From NCBI GenBank assembly GCA_029856105.1, contig JAHQWH010000012.1:1-62800 (forward strand): a stretch of 62,800 nt of DNA, written 5' to 3'. How positions within the stretch are numbered: position 1 is the stretch's first letter; every line of letters starts with the position of its first letter. The notes beneath the pieces were generated by a model. The model searched no databases, was not told the origin of the DNA, and was given only the letters and a program-made list of their open reading frames with translations. Shown here in pieces: positions 7,910 to 16,043 of the stretch. Both the position numbers and the translations under genes were made by a program. The stretch is from Promethearchaeia archaeon (lineage in GTDB: Archaea > Asgardarchaeota > Lokiarchaeia > Sigyniarchaeales > SOKP01).

Positions 7910-8791
7910 ATGTTATTAAAAGGTAAAAACGTAATAGTTACTGGATCGGGAAGAGGTATTGGAAAAGCAGTAGCTATAGCTTGCGCAAGAGAGGGTGCTA
8001 ATATTGGACTATTAGCGAGAACACTTGAGGAAATAAATAATACAAAGCAAGAAATCGAATCTTTAGGGTTTGGCGTTAAAATCATCGTTAAAACTGCGGA
8101 TGTCACAATATACGATGAAGTTGCTGATGCGTTTAAATTTTTTCACGATAATCTTGGGTTGTTAAATGGTGTTGTCGCCAACGCAGGCGCTTCTCGGATG
8201 GGTAATACTCACGAATTTGATAATGAAAGATTTGCGAACATATTAAATGTAAATGTCTTGGGCGTATTTCACACTTTTAAAGCCGCGTATCCTTATTTGA
8301 AAAAAGACGATAAAAATGAAAAAGCCAGATTTGTAATTACGGGGAGCGCTGCTTATCCAATGGGTATGCCTAAATTTACCGCTTACGTAGCCGCTAAATA
8401 TGCCGTTGTAGGAATCCAAAGCGTTTTAGTTGCTGAATACAAAAAAGAAAATATTAATTTTAACATGGTTTTGCCAACACAAGTAGACACACGAATGCTT
8501 AGGAGCAGAAAAGCTGGAGATGGAAACAAACCAGATTATGTTTTAAATCCTTGGGATCTCAACGATTATTACTTATTTCTATTAAGCGATTATGCTAATA
8601 GAGTGGATAATGCTCTAATTTATTCTAGCGATTTTACTGAAGTTAAAAAGTTTTTATCCAAAGCACCTTCCGGTAAAACTGAAAGTTGGGAAGTTTTTAA
8701 GACCTATTTGGAAGAAAACTCACCTAAAATATATGCTAACGTTAAAAAATTAGGAAAATTAGTTGATTTTATAATTAAATCATCAAAATAA
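7910..8791 (+). CDS. Short-chain dehydrogenase/reductase
   Basis: A 293-residue classical SDR. The N-terminal Rossmann motif is VTGSGRGIGKAVA (TGxxxGIG), NAG appears in GVVANAGASRMG, and the catalytic Ser, Tyr and Lys fit ITGSAAYPMG followed by YVAAK. The missing acidic residue after strand 2 (IGLLARTLEEI) and the Arg there favour NADPH over NADH. The C-terminal third (about 215-293) is longer than in FabG-type enzymes and resembles the membrane-associated 3-ketosphinganine-reductase-like branch, but the substrate is unresolved. It lies 53 bases after the transporter gene on the same strand, past a T-rich tract, so cotranscription is uncertain. Confidence 0.88.
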   Translation: MLLKGKNVIVTGSGRGIGKAVAIACAREGANIGLLARTLEEINNTKQEIESLGFGVKIIVKTADVTIYDEVADAFKFFHDNLGLLNGVVANAGASRMGNTHEFDNERFANILNVNVLGVFHTFKAAYPYLKKDDKNEKARFVITGSAAYPMGMPKFTAYVAAKYAVVGIQSVLVAEYKKENINFNMVLPTQVDTRMLRSRKAGDGNKPDYVLNPWDLNDYYLFLLSDYANRVDNALIYSSDFTEVKKFLSKAPSGKTESWEVFKTYLEENSPKIYANVKKLGKLVDFIIKSSK

Positions 8792-8880
8792 TTTTACAAC
8801 AAAAAAAGTTTGGATATAAAACTCATTTAAATTGAGTCTATTCTTTTTTTTTACTTTCCTAATCTTGGAGTTCTATTCGT

Positions 8881-8901
8881 TTAAAGAATTAAATTCTTTA
8901 A
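8881..8901. promoter_or_regulatory. Perfect 21-bp palindrome upstream of the endA-like gene
   Basis: The sequence TTAAAGAATT-A-AATTCTTTAA has two perfect 10-base arms around a single A. It ends 27 bases before the start codon at 8929. Its position fits a repressor site over the promoter or transcription start. The alternative is a chance palindrome in AT-rich DNA, though 10 perfect pairs is long. Confidence 0.4.
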
Positions 8902-8928
8902 TTATGAATTGCTATGACATAATAGAAC

Positions 8929-9534
8929 ATGAACGAAAAAACTAATGAAAAAGTTGAAAAAGTCCAATTTGAAGGAATTATTGAGAAGGATAAGGTTATA
9001 ATATCAGACAAGGAATGCATTGAAGAATTTTATAAAGGTTCTTATATTGGTACGCTCGTAAAAAAAGATGACGCTGAAGATATTTTAGTCTTAGAGCCTA
9101 TTGAAGTATTACTCTTGTGCGAAAGAAATCGGATTTTGTTGTATCTTGAAAATGATAAGGAAAATGCTCTATACGATTTTGAAGGTTTGTTGGAGTATTT
9201 TTCGCAATTTGACGATCGTCTGTGGCAAAAATATATTATTTATATGGATTTGCGAAAAAGGGGCTATATTGTTCGAACGGGATATGGAGAAGGCATTGAC
9301 TTTCGAGTGTATAAGCGAGGGGCTGACTTCGAAAAAGATTCCGCCAAGTTCTTGATTTACCCCGTATTTGAAGGGTATCCAATAGATTTGAAAGAATTGG
9401 ACAAAATGTCTCGCGTAGCAATGAGCTCTCGTAAAGACTTGATTGTTGCTACTGTTGATAGATTGAGTAAACCGATATATTACAGCGTGAATAAATTCGA
9501 GATTATTAATAAAATAGAAACTCTCGATGATTAA
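8929..9534 (+). CDS. tRNA-splicing endonuclease subunit (EndA-like), catalytic His replaced
   Basis: A 201-residue protein. The C-terminal half matches the archaeal intron endonuclease nuclease domain: YIVRTGYGEGIDFRVYKRG, AKFLIYPV and SRVAMSSRKDLIVATVD. In the Methanocaldococcus enzyme the triad is Tyr115, His125 and Lys156. Here Tyr128 and Lys169 keep the exact spacing (+41), but the His position (+10) is Ser138. The protein may therefore be a structural subunit needing a catalytic partner, or may have lost activity. The N-terminal domain (1-90) resembles the EndA N-terminal fold. The next gene overlaps it by eight bases, so the two form an operon. Confidence 0.8.
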   Translation: MNEKTNEKVEKVQFEGIIEKDKVIISDKECIEEFYKGSYIGTLVKKDDAEDILVLEPIEVLLLCERNRILLYLENDKENALYDFEGLLEYFSQFDDRLWQKYIIYMDLRKRGYIVRTGYGEGIDFRVYKRGADFEKDSAKFLIYPVFEGYPIDLKELDKMSRVAMSSRKDLIVATVDRLSKPIYYSVNKFEIINKIETLDD

Positions 9535-11197
9535 TATGCCAAATAAATTTGCGTGTGATACTTCAGTAATTTTTAATGGGCAGATTCTTAAATTATTAGA
9601 GGATAATGAGCTAGGAGAGTGTCCTGAAATTTATATTTCCAATATTGTTATCGCCGAAGTTGAGTATAGAACAAATGTTCAAAAAGAAATAGGGTTTTTT
9701 GGATTAAATGTATTAAAACAGTTGAGACAACTTCATGATGAAGGAGAGATAAGGCTTCACGTTGTAGGAAAACGGCCAACACTACAAGAGATAAAAATGA
9801 GTCCGGGGGGGGAGCTTGATGCCCTTATAAGAGACTCTGCTCTTCAAAACAATGCCGTACTTATAACAGCAGACCGAATTCAAGGTGATGTAGGTGTTTT
9901 TGAGGGATTAGAAGTATTATTCGCATGGGAAAAAAAAGCGTTAAAAGAAATCGAACTTTCTTCGCTTAAATTACTAGATTATTTTGATGAAACCACCATG
10001 AGCGTCCATCTTAAACAAGATCTACCACCCTACGCTAAGAAAGGAAGTCCTGGAAACTGGTACCTGCAAAAAATAAGTGAGGACCCCTTAACAACAAAAG
10101 ACATAGAAGATGTCGCGATGGAAATAATTGAAATGGTAAGGGAGGACGAGCGTTCGTTCGTGGAAATAGAGAAATTTGGTGCCGTCGTTGCTCAGTTACG
10201 AGAGTTTAGAATTGTAATAACGCGCCCTCCGTTTTCTAACGTTGTTGAGATTACTGCTGTCCATCCGCTTGTTAATCTCACATTATCAGATTATTCTATT
10301 GATGCTCGATTACATAAAAGATTAGAAAAAGCAGAAGGTATTTTAGTAGCTGGGGCTCCCGGAGCAGGTAAGAGCACATTTTCAGCTGCATTGGCAAATT
10401 TTTATTTAGACCAAAATAAAGTAGTAAAAACTTTAGAAAGCGTCCGAGATTTACAAGTTAGAGCTGAAATTACGCAATACACAAAACTAGAAGGAAGCCT
10501 TGAAAACTCTGCCGATATCCTTCTTTTAGTTAGACCAGATTATACAATATTCGACGAAGTTCGTGTCTTTGAAGATTTTAAGATTTATTCTGATTTTCGA
10601 TTATCGGGCGTTGGAATGGTAGGTGTAGTTCATTCTTCTTCGGCCATCGACGCAGTACAACGGTTTATTGGTCGAATAGAGCTTGGAATGCTCCCGTCAA
10701 TAATAGATACAATTATATTTATTGAAGGAGGTGACATCACTGCTGTTCTAACCCTCAAAATGACCGTTAAGGTACCCCATGGATTTAGAGACAAAGATTT
10801 GGCAAGACCCGTTGTGGAAGTTAGAGATTTTAAAACGGATCGTCTTGCTTACGAAATTTATTCGTTCGGTCAAGATATAGTAATTAATCCAATAAATCCT
10901 ATTGGCCTTAAGGATTCTTTTAAAACCAAAGAGCACTATAAAGGGGGATACCCTACTAAAAAGAGAAAAGAGAAGCGAATTGAGTTAGAGGTTGAAATAA
11001 AAAAGCAAAAAGTAATATTAAAAGCAAAACCGGAATTTGCTAGTAGTAATATTATTGTTTTTGCAGATGATCAGGAAATTTTTACAGGTTCATTGAGTCG
11101 ATCAAGCATTATAACGCTTTCTCTTTCAAACAAAGAAGGAAGAAAAGTTCTAAAAGAATACGATAGAAATAAAAAAATTTATGGAATTTTAAAATAA
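9527..11197 (+). CDS. PIN-domain plus PilT-like ATPase
   Basis: A 556-residue archaeal PIN-ATPase. The PIN domain spans about 7-130 (FACDTSVIFNG, IAEVEYRT, GELDALIRDSALQNNAVLITADR) with its acidic residues. The ATPase covers about 230-430, with Walker A GAPGAGKS at 276-283 and a Walker B-like RPDYTIFDEVR, in the style of secretion/PilT ATPases. The C-terminal segment (about 485-556) may hold the small KH-like domain usual in this family. The protein is probably an RNase tied to ATP-driven remodelling of RNA or ribonucleoprotein. The ATG at 9527 overlaps the endonuclease gene; the ATG at 9536, one base past its stop, is equally possible and gives MPNKFACD. Confidence 0.85.
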   Translation: MINMPNKFACDTSVIFNGQILKLLEDNELGECPEIYISNIVIAEVEYRTNVQKEIGFFGLNVLKQLRQLHDEGEIRLHVVGKRPTLQEIKMSPGGELDALIRDSALQNNAVLITADRIQGDVGVFEGLEVLFAWEKKALKEIELSSLKLLDYFDETTMSVHLKQDLPPYAKKGSPGNWYLQKISEDPLTTKDIEDVAMEIIEMVREDERSFVEIEKFGAVVAQLREFRIVITRPPFSNVVEITAVHPLVNLTLSDYSIDARLHKRLEKAEGILVAGAPGAGKSTFSAALANFYLDQNKVVKTLESVRDLQVRAEITQYTKLEGSLENSADILLLVRPDYTIFDEVRVFEDFKIYSDFRLSGVGMVGVVHSSSAIDAVQRFIGRIELGMLPSIIDTIIFIEGGDITAVLTLKMTVKVPHGFRDKDLARPVVEVRDFKTDRLAYEIYSFGQDIVINPINPIGLKDSFKTKEHYKGGYPTKKRKEKRIELEVEIKKQKVILKAKPEFASSNIIVFADDQEIFTGSLSRSSIITLSLSNKEGRKVLKEYDRNKKIYGILK

Positions 11198-11228
11198 GAC
11201 TTTCATTCCATAAAAATACTTGTTCTAA

Positions 11229-11609
11229 TTATTTGGCTAATGCATTTCGAGCTCTATTTATGTCATCAACTCCGATGACCATCTTGTTTTTTTCAGCTAA
11301 GTAGATTAGGTCAATATTAACACCAACATTGCCTATTTTCCGAGCCATCTTCCCACCAGATCCGGGTTTCCCCGCAACATGGCCAATATCCATGACAAGC
11401 ACTTCACGCACAGCACTTACTTTAAAACCTGCTGATTCGAGCACATAACGAGTAACTGTTTCATCTTCAACCAAAATATGAATGACAGCTTCATCATTAA
11501 GGGGAATTCCACATAATCCTTCCATGTTTATGCCATTTTTGCCTAGAACCTCCCCCATATCAGCTAGTGCTCCAGGACGATTTTCCAAAATAACAGCTAT
11601 ATCTTTCAT
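11229..11609 (-). CDS. Tandem ACT-domain amino-acid-binding protein
   Basis: A 126-residue protein of two ACT modules. The first, AVILENRPGALADMGEVLG, is the classic ACT strand-loop-helix with the ligand-binding NRPG turn; the second begins near residue 70 (VLVMDIGHVAGKPGS) and ends IYLAEKNKMVIGVDD. There is no attached catalytic domain, so it is a stand-alone sensor or regulator, probably binding an amino acid at a dimer interface. Convergent with the PIN-ATPase gene. Upstream of its start lies a 27-codon remnant that repeats its C-terminus, so this locus was once duplicated. Confidence 0.85.
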   Translation of the reverse strand: MKDIAVILENRPGALADMGEVLGKNGINMEGLCGIPLNDEAVIHILVEDETVTRYVLESAGFKVSAVREVLVMDIGHVAGKPGSGGKMARKIGNVGVNIDLIYLAEKNKMVIGVDDINRARNALAK

Positions 11610-11826
11610 TTTATGTTTTCTCTTATTTTTATTTATTTGATTTATAAATTTGATTCTTGGATGATTTTTTTCTAATGCTTAATTATGTCATCTCCCTATT
11701 TAAGTTTTTTTTTAAATTCCCCTTAAGCGCAATAGATTAAAAGAATAGAGAAATATAATACTTCAGCTTAAGTTATGTTAAAGATACTTATTTTAATAGA
11801 TATTATTTCTTTAATAATACTCCTTC

Positions 11827-11916
11827 TCAATTTTTCGTCAAAACGGCACGAGCCTTTTTTAAGTTACCAAATCCAATAACTATTCTGTTATTCTCAGCTA
11901 AATAGATTAGATTATT
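11827..11916 (-). pseudogene. Remnant of a second ACT-domain gene
   Basis: The minus strand reads LIYLAENNRIVIGFGNLKKA then RAVLTKN and a stop. The intact gene at 11229-11609 ends with the closely similar LIYLAEKNKMVIG, DDINRARNALAK. Upstream of the remnant the frame is closed by a stop within a few codons, and no start codon or N-terminal ACT module remains. This is a decayed tandem duplicate reduced to its C-terminal strand and helix. Confidence 0.7.
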
Positions 11917-11952
11917 AGATTATACTTTATAATACCTATTTATAAAGAGATT

Positions 11953-12708
11953 TTAATCTTGTTCAATCATTTCTTTTATTCTATCAACTAAATTAGGAAG
12001 AACTTCTCCAATCGGCTCAAAAAATCTCAAATCAGCTTCGTCGTCGTAAGGAGTTTCGCCCATATTTAAAATTATTAATTTTGCGCCATTTCTCCACGCA
12101 ATTCCAGGCATACTTGCCGCCGGTGTTACAACTAAAGATGAACCAATTACAAAAAATACATCCGCTTTTTCAGATCTTCTCATTGATTCTTCGAGTTCGC
12201 CCATTGGTAAAGAATCTCCAAAGTTAACTATACTTGAAATAAGCCTCCCCTCACAATTGGGACATTTTGGCTGATTTTTTCGAACTCTTCCCGTCCTATA
12301 TCCTTGTCCCCATTTCATTTTGTCCCATTCCGCATCTTCAAATGTTAATTTTTTTCCACAATTTAAACATTCCATGAAATATAAATTACCGTGGAGTTCT
12401 GCAAGATTTTCGAAAGGAATCCCAGATTTCGCGTGAAGACCATCTACATTCTGAGAGATTAGGTAATCAAGCTTTCCCATCTTTAACAGTTCTACAATTG
12501 CATAATGCCCTTGATTCGGCCGGACTTGGTCCCAAGGAGGAGATTTTGGAGGTGGGAGGCCTTTGTCGCGACGAGTCCATACTCCATCTGGTCCACGATA
12601 ATCCGGTAGACCGCTATCTGTGCTGATCCCCGCACCGGTAAAAACTACTAAGTTTTTAGATTCGAAAATCCAAGTTGCGGCTAGTTCAATTTTTTCTTCT
12701 TGTTCCAT
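11953..12708 (-). CDS. Sir2-family NAD-dependent protein deacylase
   Basis: Sirtuin motifs in order: VVFTGAGISTDSGLPDYRG for NAD binding, QNVDGLHAKSG with the catalytic His, a zinc module CLNCG...CPNCE, VNFGDSLP, VIGSSLVVTPA, and ILNMGETPYD. The protein removes acyl groups from lysines using NAD; in archaea, Alba and other proteins are known substrates. I prefer the ATG at 12708 (MEQEEKIELAATW): a TATA-like TTTTTATAAG at about 12764-12773 would put the transcript start near the upstream ATG at 12747, too close for its use. The alternative start would add 13 hydrophobic residues. Monocistronic, with no nearby acetyltransferase gene. Confidence 0.9.
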   Translation of the reverse strand: MEQEEKIELAATWIFESKNLVVFTGAGISTDSGLPDYRGPDGVWTRRDKGLPPPKSPPWDQVRPNQGHYAIVELLKMGKLDYLISQNVDGLHAKSGIPFENLAELHGNLYFMECLNCGKKLTFEDAEWDKMKWGQGYRTGRVRKNQPKCPNCEGRLISSIVNFGDSLPMGELEESMRRSEKADVFFVIGSSLVVTPAASMPGIAWRNGAKLIILNMGETPYDDEADLRFFEPIGEVLPNLVDRIKEMIEQD

Positions 12709-12923
12709 ACAAATAAAATAATTTTTGTAAATAAAAAGGTAATCCATTTAGTTCCTTTTACTATTCTTATAAAAATAGATTTGTTATATTGACGTGTATA
12801 TCCAAATTAATCAGTTACTTTATAAAGGTAAATTCTATTTCATTTTTAGGGAATAATTATTCCTAAACCTTTATATTCACGAAGGTAGAAATATAATATA
12901 GGATAATTTAGGTTGAGTGTATA

Positions 12924-13316
12924 TTGACATATGCGTTAAATTTTAATAAAGATGAGATTATAGGCATTCAAATTGATTACGCAAGAATTAATTTTAAACC
13001 AGAACAGTTAAAATTGATAAAAGCAATAACGAACCTCATTTGTGAGCAAATCTCAATACCTGAACTAGCAATGAGAAGTACTACTTGGTTTTCCTTAAAT
13101 GAATGGCAAAATAAACATAATACGCCAGTTACGGAGATTGCTAATTTCCCTATTTCTGACAAATTAAAAGCGTTTAAGGAAATATTTAACATTGGTAAAA
13201 AACGCTTAAAAAATATGTTATCGTATCCTAAAGAACAAAGCGAAATATTAATTGATATCGCGTTTGAAAGAGCCTTTAAATTTTATTTGGGTTATCTCAA
13301 CAGAATCCATAGATAA
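12924..13316 (+). CDS. Conserved-looking helical protein, function unknown
   Basis: A 130-residue protein starting at TTG (12924). It is predicted mostly helical, with LKLIKAITNLICEQISIPEL and LKAFKEIFNIGKKRLKNML. There is no Cys motif, signal or membrane segment, and I recognise no family. The in-frame region upstream has no ATG. A short open reading frame on the other strand is its shadow. It converges with the PHP gene, whose stop is about 20 bases away. Confidence 0.55.
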   Translation: MTYALNFNKDEIIGIQIDYARINFKPEQLKLIKAITNLICEQISIPELAMRSTTWFSLNEWQNKHNTPVTEIANFPISDKLKAFKEIFNIGKKRLKNMLSYPKEQSEILIDIAFERAFKFYLGYLNRIHR

Positions 13317-13335
13317 TATCCCCCGTTTCAGATTT

Positions 13336-14070
13336 TTAATTTTTTCTCATTTCCAAGGAAATAATTAAATTCTTTAGATTGTCCTCTAAATTGTAATATT
13401 TTATCATCTCATACGCCCCCTCAATGTCTTTTAAATTAGACAAATTATGAGAATCACATCCAATTGAAACCATAATACCGTTTTTTTTCAATTCATTAAA
13501 AAAGATTTCGTATTTCCGAGAGTAAAAACGAGGATAACTCGAATTAAACTCAATTATTATGTTATATTGTTTTAAAAAACCTAACAAAACATTGAAACCA
13601 CCTAACATAAAAAAAGAAGAGTCAAAATGAGCAAGCCCCAATAGAGGAAATTTATTACTATTACGCCGATCTCTCCTCCAAGTTTCAATTAAGTTTTTAA
13701 TAAAAGCGATTCCTTCAAGGCTTTCAAGGTATTCAAATAAAATTAAATCGAATTTATTGGGATGGACATTATTTATTATATAATTCTCGGAACTGCTTAT
13801 ATCAATCTCGATTCCCTTAAAAAGATTTAATTTTCTATTTTTTTTAAAAATGTAAGCCTGACAGTAAGAAATTTCTTCTAAATACCTTTCAATTTTATCT
13901 AAATTATTAAGTGTGGGTATAATTTTGGATTTCCACGAATTTGAAAAATGGTCAGTAATGCAAATATAATCTAAGCCTAATTTAATGGCTGTTTTTACAA
14001 TTTGATTAATACTGTTCTTACCATCTGAATAAGTGCTATGTATATGTAAATTTAATTTTGGTAAGCTCAT
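13336..14070 (-). CDS. PHP-domain phosphoesterase
   Basis: A 244-residue protein. Metal-binding motifs of the polymerase and histidinol phosphatase (PHP) family are clear: LNLHIHSTYSDGKNS (HxH and D), YICITDHFSNS (DH), FKGIEIDI (conserved Glu), ALAHFDSSF at GLAHFD (His), and SIGCDSHNL (DSH). The protein should be a di- or trinuclear metal phosphatase. Length and motif layout fit stand-alone YcdX/histidinol-phosphatase-like members; the substrate could be a small phosphate ester or a nucleic-acid end. It lies 37 bases downstream of the APC permease gene on the same strand and may be cotranscribed. Confidence 0.85.
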   Translation of the reverse strand: MSLPKLNLHIHSTYSDGKNSINQIVKTAIKLGLDYICITDHFSNSWKSKIIPTLNNLDKIERYLEEISYCQAYIFKKNRKLNLFKGIEIDISSSENYIINNVHPNKFDLILFEYLESLEGIAFIKNLIETWRRDRRNSNKFPLLGLAHFDSSFFMLGGFNVLLGFLKQYNIIIEFNSSYPRFYSRKYEIFFNELKKNGIMVSIGCDSHNLSNLKDIEGAYEMIKYYNLEDNLKNLIISLEMRKN

Positions 14071-14107
14071 TTTCTCGAAAAAAATTTATTAATTAATTCT
14101 TGAAAAA

Positions 14108-15979
14108 TTAAATACCTACAGATTTAAATTGCCTGTTTCGTTGCCACGACAAAATCCCGCAAAAGAAGAGAGATAATCCAAAAATTATTAGTATTGAAAT
14201 ATAAAGAGCCGTGCCGGATGTACTGGGAATATAGGTAACGGAAGTACCGATAATAAGAATGATATCTTGGATTGATAATAAATTATTGAATAGAAAATAT
14301 ACTATACCAAAAATAATACCACACGCAATAAATTGTATAATTGTGATTACTAAATTTGTAAAATGAATTATTTTAGATCTTTTTTTTCCTAAATCAATGA
14401 TCTGAGCGTTGCCTATATTAATTGCGACCTTTTCTTTATCCATTTTCCTAACGTAAAAATAGGCTAATTCTCTGAGGGGTGTTAAGTCGAGAATTACTGT
14501 CACAATAGTAAATACACACACACCAATCAAAACTCTATTTATTAGTATCAAAATTGGATTCACATATGAAAAGTTATTTATCACCCAAATAAATATTCCT
14601 AATACGGTTAAAAAGAAGAATTTAATACCAGTTAACGTTAAATTAATTGACGATTTATCTGCAATCGTTAATAAATGAAATGCAATTCCAATAATAAAAA
14701 TAACTAACCCTAGAATTAGGGCTTCTATTGAAATAATAACACCCAATATTACGGCAAAAGTCAAAAAACAAATGGTAATAAAAATTGGCAAAAAAGGAAA
14801 AAATGGAGCTTTAAATGGACGATCTAACTCTTTTCTCGTTCGTCTTAATTTTACTGCAGCAAAATTTACAAATGCTAAACCTACGAAATAAATAAAATTA
14901 GTAATTTCAGCAGTAAACCCTATACCAGCGAAAAGTACGAATAAAACGACTAAAATAATAGTGATTAATAAACCTAAAGCAGGCATGTTTTGCCTTTTTT
15001 TCGTTTCCTGAATTTTTTTAGGAATAAACCGATCTCTCGCTAAAGCAGTAATAACGCTGACTGCCGAACCTAACGCGGCATTTATTGCTATTAACGTCGA
15101 AATAATAGCAGCAAGAACCATAAAATAAAATCCAAATGGGCCAAGAACACTTTCAAACACATTAGCTAATAAGACGGGGTTTTCAGTTAATTCAGTTGGA
15201 TTTTCTCCTAAGTTTATCAATGCAATGAAAGTAATCAATAAATATATAATTATTGTCAATAAAATAGCATAAATATTAGTTTTTGGAATATTTTTAGAAG
15301 GATTTTTTAAATCGGGATTTAAATACGCTAAATTTGAAGTTATAGAAGTAAATAAAATAAATAACAATAAAAAAGCGGGTATTATACCTTCAAATTTTAT
15401 TTGAGTAAGAACAATATTTGGATTTGTGAATGGCGTTATTATCAATCCAAATAATATAAAGAACGCAAACATCCCAATTAATACGAGCGTAAATATTAAT
15501 AACGATTTAATTGCGATTTTTTGAGTTCTGAAAATTACTAAACTTGTTAATATTATAGGTAAAATTGCAATTATCGTAATAAGAGTATTGGAAGTTTGAA
15601 TATTTAATTTAATAAAAACCTCGTTAAATACTAAAGCAAAGATTTGCGCTGAAAAGGAACATGTAGCGACGTTAGCAATCCATAAAAAAAAGCCAATTAT
15701 AAACGCTAAGAACCCTCCAATACCTTCCTTACCGAAGTTGTAAGCACCTCCCGCAATAGGTAAACTAGTTGAAAGTTCAGCGTAATTTAATCCAGTAAAA
15801 AATATTAAAATGCCTCCCAAAATTAAACTTAGTAATATACCGGATCCTGCGTATTCGATTCCTAAACCTAATAATACGAATATAGACCCCCCTATTCCAC
15901 ATCCAACACCATATATTATCCCTTGGGACAATTTTAATGTTCTTTTTGGCAGAACTTCTTTAGGTTTAGTCTCATTCAT
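14108..15979 (-). CDS. APC-superfamily amino-acid permease with extended C-terminus
   Basis: A 623-residue membrane protein. The N-terminus matches the APC transporter start (LSQGIIYGVGCGIGGSIFVL, with glycine-rich helix 1), then LPIAGGAYNFGKEGIGGFL for helix 3 and SAVSVITALARDRFIPK for the helix 8 region. About 12 core helices end near residue 440, and a further 4-5 hydrophobic segments follow. It is likely an amino-acid or polyamine transporter driven by H+ or Na+. The extra C-terminal membrane block, with the soluble stretch MDKEKVAINIGNAQIID between helices, makes it longer than usual members of about 450-500 residues. Confidence 0.85.
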   Translation of the reverse strand: MNETKPKEVLPKRTLKLSQGIIYGVGCGIGGSIFVLLGLGIEYAGSGILLSLILGGILIFFTGLNYAELSTSLPIAGGAYNFGKEGIGGFLAFIIGFFLWIANVATCSFSAQIFALVFNEVFIKLNIQTSNTLITIIAILPIILTSLVIFRTQKIAIKSLLIFTLVLIGMFAFFILFGLIITPFTNPNIVLTQIKFEGIIPAFLLLFILFTSITSNLAYLNPDLKNPSKNIPKTNIYAILLTIIIYLLITFIALINLGENPTELTENPVLLANVFESVLGPFGFYFMVLAAIISTLIAINAALGSAVSVITALARDRFIPKKIQETKKRQNMPALGLLITIILVVLFVLFAGIGFTAEITNFIYFVGLAFVNFAAVKLRRTRKELDRPFKAPFFPFLPIFITICFLTFAVILGVIISIEALILGLVIFIIGIAFHLLTIADKSSINLTLTGIKFFFLTVLGIFIWVINNFSYVNPILILINRVLIGVCVFTIVTVILDLTPLRELAYFYVRKMDKEKVAINIGNAQIIDLGKKRSKIIHFTNLVITIIQFIACGIIFGIVYFLFNNLLSIQDIILIIGTSVTYIPSTSGTALYISILIIFGLSLFFCGILSWQRNRQFKSVGI

Positions 15980-16043
15980 TTTTTTTCCTTATAGTTTGTA
16001 ATTTCATAATAAGAAAATTTTACGGATTGAAAATTAATTTACC

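Noticed and set aside
9101..9355. 84-codon frame inside the endA-like gene
   Set aside because: Shadow in another frame of the nuclease domain, whose motifs are conserved in the main frame.
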